Of a DNA stretch of 21,233 nt, positions 15,493 through 21,233 are shown one piece after another. How positions within the stretch are numbered: position 1 is the first letter of the stretch; every line of letters starts with the position of its first letter. The notes beneath the pieces are model-generated. The model searched no databases and had not been told where the DNA came from. It worked only from the letters and a program-made list of their open reading frames with translations. A program made the position numbers and the translations under genes. The DNA is taken from assembly GCA_031396505.1 (NCBI GenBank), contig JANNKX010000132.1, positions 1 through 21,233 on the forward strand. Reading direction: 5' to 3'. This DNA is from JAAFHS01 sp031396505 (GTDB taxonomy: Bacteria; Pseudomonadota; Alphaproteobacteria; Rhodobacterales; Rhodobacteraceae).

Positions 15493-16713
15493 TTATACGG
15501 TTTTCTGGACCGGGTCACGCGTGCCCGCGACATGCAGCATGATGCAGACGACCATCAGGGCGGCCGCCAGCAGGAAGGGGGCACCGGGCGCATAGATCGG
15601 GGCCGCAGGTACGGTGAAAGCCGCAAAGACGTATGTCATGATCAAGGGTGCCGTGATCATCGCGATGGCGTTCAGCGATGACATGACACCCTGCAATTCA
15701 CCTTGCGCATTGGCAGGGGTAGCCCTGCTCGCGATGGATTGCAGCGCCGGGGTCACCACGCCGCCAAGGGCGGTGATCGGTGTAATCAGCAGCACCCCCC
15801 AGCCAACCGGCGTCAGCCCGATGGCCACCAGCGTCACGATGTTCACGCCCATACCGATCAGCGCGGCCTTGTGTTCGCCAAACCGCCGGATCAGCGGCCC
15901 GACCAGCAGCGCCTGTCCTGCGGCGAAGGATATGCCGTAAATCGCCAGCGACACGCCGACCATCGTGCTGGACCAGCCAAAGCTTTGCTGGCCAAAAAAG
16001 CTCCAGATCGCGGCATAGACACCCATGGCGATGCTGAGGATCAGATAGCAGGCAAGTGTGCGGCGGATGCCCGGCAGGCGGCTGGCACTGTGCAGCGCGC
16101 GCAAGGGGTTGGCGCGGGGCAGTTTAAAGGGGCGGCGCGTGGCGTCCGTCACCGTTTCGGGCAACACGACATAGCCAAAGGCGAGGTTGGCAAAGGCAAG
16201 GGCCGCCGCCGCATAAAACGGCGCGTGCAGATCTATGGCGGCAAGCAAGCCCCCGATCAGCGGCCCCAGCACGAAGCCGATGCCAAACCCGGCCCCGATC
16301 AGGCCAAAGCGGCGGCCGCGCTCTTCGGGCGGGGTGATATCTGCGATAAAAGCGGTCGCTGTGGAATAGGTTGCCGCCGTGATGCCCGAGACGATCCGCG
16401 CCACCAGCAACAGCCAGATCGTGGGGGCTGCGGCCATCACAAGGTAATCCAGCCCCATCACGAACAGCGACAACAGCAGGATGGGCCTGCGACCATAACG
16501 ATCCGACAGCGCACCAATTGCGGGGCCACACAGGAACTGCATCACCGCAAACGACGCCGAAAGGATGCCCCCCCAAAGCGCCGCTTGCCCCAATGACAGC
16601 CCGGTCAGGTTTTCGATCAGATCGGGCATGACCGGAAACATCAGGCCAATGCCAATGGCGTCCAATGTGACCGTGATCAGGATGAAGGTCAGGGCTAGGT
16701 TCTTTTGGGCCAT
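15493..16713 (-). CDS. MFS transporter, TetA-like DHA1 family
   Basis: This 406-aa inner-membrane protein has twelve predicted hydrophobic helices. Family motifs are DAIGIGLMFPVMP in helix 1, motif A GALSDRYGRRP in the loop between helices 2 and 3, and motif C in helix 5 (GAGFGIGFVLGPLIGG). These place it with proton-driven 12-helix antiporters (drug:H+ antiporter 1), the TCR/Tet group. In this catabolic neighbourhood it may move a metabolite or toxic intermediate rather than tetracycline; that is inference. It starts 37 bp after the preceding hydrolase gene. The ATG at 16713 has only a weak purine stretch upstream (AGG about 10 nt away). Confidence 0.92.
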   Translation of the reverse strand: MAQKNLALTFILITVTLDAIGIGLMFPVMPDLIENLTGLSLGQAALWGGILSASFAVMQFLCGPAIGALSDRYGRRPILLLSLFVMGLDYLVMAAAPTIWLLLVARIVSGITAATYSTATAFIADITPPEERGRRFGLIGAGFGIGFVLGPLIGGLLAAIDLHAPFYAAAALAFANLAFGYVVLPETVTDATRRPFKLPRANPLRALHSASRLPGIRRTLACYLILSIAMGVYAAIWSFFGQQSFGWSSTMVGVSLAIYGISFAAGQALLVGPLIRRFGEHKAALIGMGVNIVTLVAIGLTPVGWGVLLITPITALGGVVTPALQSIASRATPANAQGELQGVMSSLNAIAMITAPLIMTYVFAAFTVPAAPIYAPGAPFLLAAALMVVCIMLHVAGTRDPVQKTV

Positions 16714-16750
16714 CGGGTAAACCTATGCGGCGGTTGTGACATTGAACAGA

Positions 16751-17536
16751 TCAGACATGGCCGATGCCGCGCAGAAACGCCGCCAGTGCAGCCGCATAGG
16801 CCACAGGTGCCTCGATCATCGGGAAATGCCCGGCATCCCGGATCAGGTGGAACTGGCTGCCCCGGATCAGATCGCCGGTTTCGCGCACAAGGTCTGCGGG
16901 TGTTGCGCCGTCTTTGTCGCTGGCAATGACCAGTGGGGGCAACGTCAGGGTTGCCGTCGTCTGGTAGAAATCCGCCCCCGCGATTGCTGCGGCACAGCCC
17001 AGCCAGCCGTCCTGTGCCATTCCGCGCATGCCGCGATCCCAATGGGCGAAATCCGGCCCCGCCCGAAAGCCGGGCGAAAACAGCGCCTGCATCGCGCCGT
17101 CATGAATGGCGCCAAGCCCCCCCGCCTGCACCGCCGCAATCGTATCGCGCCAGAACCATGGCGTGCCGATCTTGGCCGCCGTATTCGACAGCACGAGGCC
17201 ACGCACCAGATCAAGCCGCTTGACCGCAAGGCCCTGTGCCACCAGTCCGCCCATCGACACGCCCAGATAGACGCAATCCCGGACCCCCAGATGATCCAGC
17301 AGGCGTTCGGCATCATGGATCAGCGCACCCATGGCATAGGGCGGGGCAGGCACGTCCGATCCGCCATGCCCCCGGTGATCATAGCGCAGCACGCGCAGGG
17401 TGGGGGGCAGCAATGCGACCACGGCATCCCACATCGACAGGTCCAAACCGAGGGCGTGGTTCATCACAAGAACCGGGCCGTCCTGCGGCCCTTCCAGACG
17501 GTAATGCAGGCGAAGATCAGGCAGATAGGCAAGCAT
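16751..17536 (-). CDS. Alpha/beta hydrolase, 3-oxoadipate enol-lactonase-like
   Basis: The protein has 261 residues, typical of PcaD. The serine nucleophile is Ser94 in the elbow GVSMGG, the oxyanion-hole region is NHALG, the acid is probably Asp209 in SDKDGATP and the base is His237 in AGHFPM. RYDHRGHGGSD is the usual strand-4 motif. PcaD opens 3-oxoadipate enol-lactone in the beta-ketoadipate pathway, but no other pca gene is here. A different lactone or ester is likely enough that no gene symbol is given. The upstream frame is closed by a TGA four codons before the ATG. The Shine-Dalgarno sequence is poor, and a duplicated start context lies 42 bp upstream. Confidence 0.85.
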   Translation of the reverse strand: MLAYLPDLRLHYRLEGPQDGPVLVMNHALGLDLSMWDAVVALLPPTLRVLRYDHRGHGGSDVPAPPYAMGALIHDAERLLDHLGVRDCVYLGVSMGGLVAQGLAVKRLDLVRGLVLSNTAAKIGTPWFWRDTIAAVQAGGLGAIHDGAMQALFSPGFRAGPDFAHWDRGMRGMAQDGWLGCAAAIAGADFYQTTATLTLPPLVIASDKDGATPADLVRETGDLIRGSQFHLIRDAGHFPMIEAPVAYAAALAAFLRGIGHV

Positions 17537-17586
17537 GTTCGATTTTCACAACTCTGAAGGTCTACTCGCGGTAATCATGTTCGATT
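17534..17586 (-). repeat. 11-bp direct repeat around a start codon, with a 10-codon leader ORF
   Basis: CATGTTCGATT occurs at 17534-17544, covering the hydrolase start codon, and again at 17576-17586, touching the stop of the upstream dehydratase gene. On the minus strand the upstream copy supplies an ATG (17578) that reads MITASRPSEL and then stops, in the same frame as the hydrolase. The pair may be a small local duplication; translation of the leader is untested. Confidence 0.5.
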
Positions 17587-18547
17587 ATGTAAAGTCTTGC
17601 AGAATGCGGCCAAACAGCGCTGCATCAACATTGCCCCCGGATGCCGTGCAGATAACCGCCGCCCCCGGGCACTCGTCCGGGTGGGAAAGGGCCGCCGCAA
17701 GGGCCACGGCACCGCCCGGTTCCAGCACGATGCGCAGATGCGTGAAGGCCAGTGCCACCGCCTGCATCGCTTCGTTGTCGCTGACCACGATGCCGGGGCC
17801 GCAAAGACGCTGCAGGATTGGAAACGTCAGGGCGCCGGGGGCTGGCGTCATGATCGCGTCGCAGACCGTTGTGCGGCCCTGATGCGCCACGATCCGCCCT
17901 TCGCGCAATGACCTCGTCACATCGTCAAACCCCGCAGGTTCCGCTGGGCGCACCCGCATCCCCGGTGCCTTTGCCGCCAGCGCCAGCGCCACCCCCGCCG
18001 TCAGCCCGCCACCACCGCAACAGGTGATGACATCGCAGGCATCAACCCCCGCCGCCCGCGCCTGATCCGCGATTTCCAGCCCGACGGTGCCTTGCCCCGC
18101 GATCACCTGCGCGTCGTCAAACGGGCGCACCAGAACCAACCCCCGCGCTGCCGCGATCGCCGCCCCAATGGCATCGCGGTCATCGCGCATGCGGTCATAC
18201 AGCACGACCTCGGCCCCATAGCCGCGCGTATTCGCGATCTTCACGGCCGGCGCATCCAACGGCATCACGATCACCGCCGCGCGGCCCTGCATCCGCGCCG
18301 CCAGTGCCACGCCCTGCGCATGGTTGCCCGATGAAAATGCGATCACCCCGACGCCTTCGGGCAGCATCGACAGCGCCGCCCAGGCCCCGCGAAACTTGAA
18401 ACTGCCCGTCCGCTGCAGACATTCCGCCTTGACCAGCACCCGCCGCCCCGCCAGCGCATTCAGCGTATCGCTTTCCAGCAGTGGCGTGATCCGCGCATGC
18501 CCCGCAAGCCGTGCCGCTGCCGCCGCAATCATCGCCATATCCGTCAT
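17585..18547 (-). CDS. Serine/threonine dehydratase-like PLP enzyme (fold type II)
   Basis: This 320-aa enzyme corresponds to the catalytic domain of the threonine dehydratase/serine racemase family without the ACT regulatory domain. The Schiff-base lysine is Lys51 in GSFKFRGA. The cofactor carboxylate loop is SSGNHAQG, the phosphate-binding loop is CCGGGGL, and the C-terminal SGGN closes the site. Family members deaminate L-threonine or L-serine, racemise serine, or cleave 3-hydroxyaspartate or hydroxyectoine-derived compounds. The ATG at 18547 overlaps the stop of the preceding hydrolase gene by 4 bp (ATGA), so translation is probably coupled. Absence of the ACT domain argues for a catabolic rather than biosynthetic isoleucine-pathway role. 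Confidence 0.88.
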   Translation of the reverse strand: MTDMAMIAAAAARLAGHARITPLLESDTLNALAGRRVLVKAECLQRTGSFKFRGAWAALSMLPEGVGVIAFSSGNHAQGVALAARMQGRAAVIVMPLDAPAVKIANTRGYGAEVVLYDRMRDDRDAIGAAIAAARGLVLVRPFDDAQVIAGQGTVGLEIADQARAAGVDACDVITCCGGGGLTAGVALALAAKAPGMRVRPAEPAGFDDVTRSLREGRIVAHQGRTTVCDAIMTPAPGALTFPILQRLCGPGIVVSDNEAMQAVALAFTHLRIVLEPGGAVALAAALSHPDECPGAAVICTASGGNVDAALFGRILQDFT

Positions 18548-19365
18548 GCCACAGCCTGCAGAAACGCTCCGATCACGCGCAGGCTTTCGGGTTCATCCAG
18601 AAACGGCACATGCGCGCGCCCCGGCACTTCGGCAAAGATCATGTCGGGCCGCCGCGCCTGCATTTCTGCCACCGTATCCGCCGAAATCAGATCGGAATTC
18701 GCCCCGCGGATCAACGCCACCGGCAACCCCACCAGCGCGTCAAACAGCGGCCAAAGATCCACCACCGGGGCGGCAACGACCGCCAGAAACGCCTCCCGCA
18801 GCGCCGGATCATAGGGGATGCGCAGGCCATCGGGCGTCTGCACATAATGCTTTTCCGCCTCGGTCATCCAGCGTTCGGGGGAAACGCCGTCAAACCCCTC
18901 CAGCACCCGCCCCAACAGCGCCGCCATTTCCGCATGCGTCTTTGCTGCCGGATTGCGCCCGACATAGTCTTGGATCCGGACCAGCCCGTCATGGTTCAAC
19001 ACCGGCGCCACATCATTCAGACAAAGCCCCAGCAGACGCTCCTTTGCCACCCCCGCCAGCAGCATCCCGATCAGCCCGCCGCGCGAGGTGCCAAGGATCG
19101 CTGCCCGCGCCACCCCGAGGTGGTCCAGAAGGGCCAGCGCATCCGCGCCTTCTTGCGCGACTGTATAGGTCGCAGCCCCCGACCACCCGCTGCCGCCACG
19201 CCCGCGGTAATCCATCCGGATCAGGCGGCAAGGCGGCAGATGCGGCATGAGATATTCGAAATCGCGCATCGTCCGTGTCAACCCCGACAGGCACAACAAA
19301 GGCAGGCCTTGTCCCCGATCATCATAGGCAATCCGCGTCCCATCAGCCGTCGTAAAATGCGTCAT
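18544..19365 (-). CDS. Alpha/beta hydrolase
   Basis: From the ATG at 19365 the protein has 273 residues. That start is preferred because it forms an ATGA overlap with the preceding dehalogenase stop and has GGAG 6 nt upstream; an in-frame ATG at 19377 would add four residues. The nucleophile is Ser94 in GTSRGG, the acid is probably Asp225 in GANSDLIS and the base His252 in GRAHVPFLDEP. MDYRGRGGSG is the conserved strand-4 motif. It is a general serine hydrolase of the esterase/lactonase type. The substrate is unknown, and it shows only superficial similarity to the second hydrolase of the cluster. Confidence 0.87.
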   Translation of the reverse strand: MTHFTTADGTRIAYDDRGQGLPLLCLSGLTRTMRDFEYLMPHLPPCRLIRMDYRGRGGSGWSGAATYTVAQEGADALALLDHLGVARAAILGTSRGGLIGMLLAGVAKERLLGLCLNDVAPVLNHDGLVRIQDYVGRNPAAKTHAEMAALLGRVLEGFDGVSPERWMTEAEKHYVQTPDGLRIPYDPALREAFLAVVAAPVVDLWPLFDALVGLPVALIRGANSDLISADTVAEMQARRPDMIFAEVPGRAHVPFLDEPESLRVIGAFLQAVA

Positions 19366-20033
19366 CCAAGGCTCCAAATTGCAGGAAGGTCTGTCAGGTC
19401 CGTGATGATATGCGCAGGCTGATCTGACAGCCGGTCAACCGGCGCGCCGGTCCGGTTCACCCAAACCGTGCGAAACCCATAGCGTGCCGCCCCCGCCACA
19501 TCCCACCCGTTGGACGAGATGAACATGACCTCGTCCCGCGCCGCACCCATCTGCGCGCCCACCAGATCATAAACCGCCGTTGCGGGCTTGTAGATGCCCA
19601 CGGCCTCTACCGACAACAGCGCCGCAAAATGCCCCGCAATCCCCGCGCTGGCACAAGCCCGCGCCAGCATCGCAGGCGTGCCATTTGACAAAATCGCCTT
19701 GCGCGCTTCGGGCAACGCCGCCAGCATCCCCGGCACTTCGGGATAGGCGGGCAGGTCATCATAAAGCGCCAGCAACCGCGCACGCAGCGCGCGGTCCACG
19801 CCTTGCGCCGCCATCGCCCAGTCCAGCGCATCTGCCGTGACACCCGCAAAATCGCGATGATCGCCCATGATCGCGCGCAGCCACGTATATTCCAACTGCT
19901 TGGCACGCCAGTCCGCCGCCAGCCGTGGCCAGATGCCCGCAAGGGCAGGGGCCTCAACCGCCGCCGCCCGCGCCGCCCCCGCCACATCAAACAACGTGCC
20001 ATAGGCATCAAAGATCAGTGTCGTCAGGGCCAT
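19362..20033 (-). CDS. Haloacid dehalogenase, type II (L-2-haloacid dehalogenase-like)
   Basis: The start is the ATG at 20033 (223 aa), with AAGGAA 6 nt upstream; the frame continues upstream to 20216, but that extension has no HAD character. Nucleophile Asp9 sits in FDAYGTLFD. The segment WRAKQLEYTWLRAIMG is highly typical of L-2-haloacid dehalogenases, and SNGTPAML, the IYKPA lysine and ISSNGWDVAGA complete the core residues. The family hydrolyses L-2-haloalkanoates to D-2-hydroxy acids in the cytoplasm. It is the first gene of a coupled trio and its stop overlaps the next start by 4 bp. Related HAD proteins in marine bacteria can act as general phosphatases or have other substrates, so activity should not be assumed. 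Confidence 0.9.
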   Translation of the reverse strand: MALTTLIFDAYGTLFDVAGAARAAAVEAPALAGIWPRLAADWRAKQLEYTWLRAIMGDHRDFAGVTADALDWAMAAQGVDRALRARLLALYDDLPAYPEVPGMLAALPEARKAILSNGTPAMLARACASAGIAGHFAALLSVEAVGIYKPATAVYDLVGAQMGAARDEVMFISSNGWDVAGAARYGFRTVWVNRTGAPVDRLSDQPAHIITDLTDLPAIWSLG

Positions 20034-20323
20034 TGGGGGTTCCTTTTGCGCGCATCGTTGCACACGGCGCGGCGAAGGAAAAGGTTGCAGGATGACCGGG
20101 CCAGAGTTTGAACTTCCGCAATGCAGGACTTTGCGGTCACTGACTGCCTTTCTTCCTTGCCCGGAATCAAAGGCGAAGCCCGCCGGGTTTGCCATTGGTT
20201 GCACCCTTTGTTGCATGAGGACCTATGGCCGCATTGGGCTTAAGACCAGACAATCGCAAACTGCGACACTGCCTGCATGCCTCGTGGCTTGAAGCGCCGC
20301 GTTTCCCCGGATACACGCACGCC
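20034..20323. other. Divergent intergenic region, probably promoters for both flanking genes
   Basis: About 290 bp separates the minus-strand dehalogenase start and the plus-strand ABC gene start. The frame that extends the dehalogenase through it is not credible as coding. GTTGCA occurs four times on the plus strand (20057, 20084, 20198, 20210), twice with a 12-bp spacing, and an imperfect hairpin lies at about 20170-20191. I see no convincing sigma-70 promoter and no RNA gene. Confidence 0.4.
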
Positions 20324-21233
20324 ATGACAGATGCAGTGCCCGAAGAACGCGCCAAATCCAAACGCATGGGGTCCCTGCAGGGCCTCGCACCCTTTGTGGC
20401 CCCCTACCGCCGCCTGACCCTGTTGGCCATAGCCGCCCTTGTGCTGACGGCCTGTGTCAGTCTGATCCTGCCCTTGGCCGTGCGCCGCGTGATTGATGGC
20501 TTTAATGCCGATAACGCCGCCCTGCTGGATCAGTATTTTGGTGCGGCCCTGGCCATTGCCGCCTTGCTGGCGGTGGGCACCGGCCTGCGCTATTATCTGG
20601 TGACGCGGCTCGGTGAACGCGTCGTGGCCGACATTCGCCGCACCCTGTTTGACCGCGTCATGGGTCTGTCGCCTGCGTTCTTCGAACGCCTGATGACGGG
20701 CGAGATTGTCAGCCGCCTGTCCACCGATACCACGCTGATTTTGTCCGTGATCGGATCGTCTGTGTCCATCGCCCTGCGCAACGCCCTGATTTTGCTGGGT
20801 GGACTAATTCTTTTGTTCCTCACCTCCTCCAAACTTTCGCTCCTCGTCCTGCTGATCGTGCCCGCCGTCATCATCCCCATCGTCGTGCTTGGCCGCAAAC
20901 TCCGCCGCTTGTCGCGCGAAAATCAGGACTGGATCGCCGCCGCTTCGGGGCAGGCGACCGAGGCACTCACATCGGTGCAGGCCGTGCAGGCCTTTACCCA
21001 CGAATCCAAAACCCGCGCACTGTTCTCGTTTGTCACCGAGGAATCCTTCCAATCCGCCAAAACCCGCATCGGCACCCGCGCGCTGATGACCGTCATCGTG
21101 ATCTTTCTGACCTTCACCGGCATCGTTGGTGTGTTGTGGATCGGCGCGCGCGATGTGCGTGCCGGCATCATGTCGCCGGGTGAGCTGGTGCAATTTGTTA
21201 TCTATGCCGTCATGGTTGCCGGGGCCGTGGGCG
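20324..21233 (+). CDS. ABC transporter, MsbA-like transmembrane domain, 3'-partial
   Basis: An open frame from the ATG at 20324 runs off the window end with 303 codons and no stop. The first 15 residues are polar. A type I exporter transmembrane domain follows, with hydrophobic helices near residues 25-50, 70-90, 140-175 and 255-275, and the family segments GERVVADIRRTLFDRV, FFERLMTGEIVSRLSTD and SLLVLLIVPAV. The QAFTHE segment after the fourth helix is typical of MsbA/BmrA exporters (ABCB half-transporters). The ATPase domain lies past the window. It is unrelated to the type I secretion ATPase by context. The cargo is unknown, with lipid or drug export most common in this family. The start lacks a strong Shine-Dalgarno sequence. 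Confidence 0.88.
   Translation, partial: MTDAVPEERAKSKRMGSLQGLAPFVAPYRRLTLLAIAALVLTACVSLILPLAVRRVIDGFNADNAALLDQYFGAALAIAALLAVGTGLRYYLVTRLGERVVADIRRTLFDRVMGLSPAFFERLMTGEIVSRLSTDTTLILSVIGSSVSIALRNALILLGGLILLFLTSSKLSLLVLLIVPAVIIPIVVLGRKLRRLSRENQDWIAAASGQATEALTSVQAVQAFTHESKTRALFSFVTEESFQSAKTRIGTRALMTVIVIFLTFTGIVGVLWIGARDVRAGIMSPGELVQFVIYAVMVAGAVG

Noticed and set aside
15703..16596. Plus-strand open frame (297 codons) opposite the MFS gene
   Set aside because: Its product is polar, Arg/Gln/His-rich and motif-free, while the minus strand encodes a canonical 12-helix MFS protein with motifs A and C.
18324..19422. Overlapping plus-strand open frames (308 and 303 codons) opposite the dehydratase and hydrolase genes
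   Set aside because: Pro/Arg-rich shadow translations without family motifs; the minus-strand enzymes show catalytic residues and coupled starts.
20034..20216. N-terminal extension of the dehalogenase to an ATG at 20216
   Set aside because: HAD-family proteins begin just before the FDAYGT motif, and AAGGAA precedes the ATG at 20033. The extension has no domain character and would fill the promoter region.

Overview
This is a GC-rich stretch of an alphaproteobacterial chromosome, most likely a marine Rhodobacteraceae (Roseobacter-type) bacterium. That placement is an inference from codon use, from the gene families (RTX proteins with a PrtD/HlyD-type exporter, a two-domain bacterial 'animal' haem peroxidase, an enolase-superfamily enzyme, a TetA-like MFS carrier) and from the compact operons. 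The window holds no rRNA, tRNA, CRISPR array, insertion sequence or phage gene that I can recognise.

Region 1 (1-12851, plus strand) is a type I secretion locus. It opens inside a giant gene whose 5' end lies outside the window (at least 2421 residues present). The product has two animal-type haem peroxidase domains, three RTX calcium-binding arrays, an Ig-like segment, an acidic low-complexity linker and a C-terminal export region. This is the architecture of the MopA-type Mn(II)-oxidising or halide-oxidising peroxidases described from Aurantimonas, Erythrobacter and Roseobacter strains. After a strong hairpin come a PrtD-family ABC permease/ATPase, a second RTX protein with an N-terminal membrane helix, a natural (GGGGX)5 linker and a cadherin-like domain, and an HlyD-family adaptor. 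The second RTX gene overlaps the ATPase gene by 4 bp. The simplest reading is that this exporter secretes the peroxidase and the membrane-anchored RTX protein either works with the machinery or is a second substrate. The outer-membrane TolC partner is not in the window.

Region 2 (12901-20033, minus strand) is a run of seven co-directional genes. In transcription order they are: a type II haloacid dehalogenase, an alpha/beta hydrolase, a serine/threonine dehydratase-like PLP enzyme, a second alpha/beta hydrolase of the 3-oxoadipate enol-lactonase type, a 12-helix MFS transporter, a mandelate racemase/muconate lactonising enzyme-type protein, and an exported protein of unknown function. The first three are joined by two 4-bp ATGA overlaps. 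The set looks like a catabolic operon for small hydroxy-, halo- or amino-acids, but the substrate cannot be read from sequence.

Region 3 (20034-21233) is a roughly 290-bp divergent intergenic region followed by the 5' part of an MsbA-like ABC exporter gene on the plus strand, cut by the window end before its ATPase domain.
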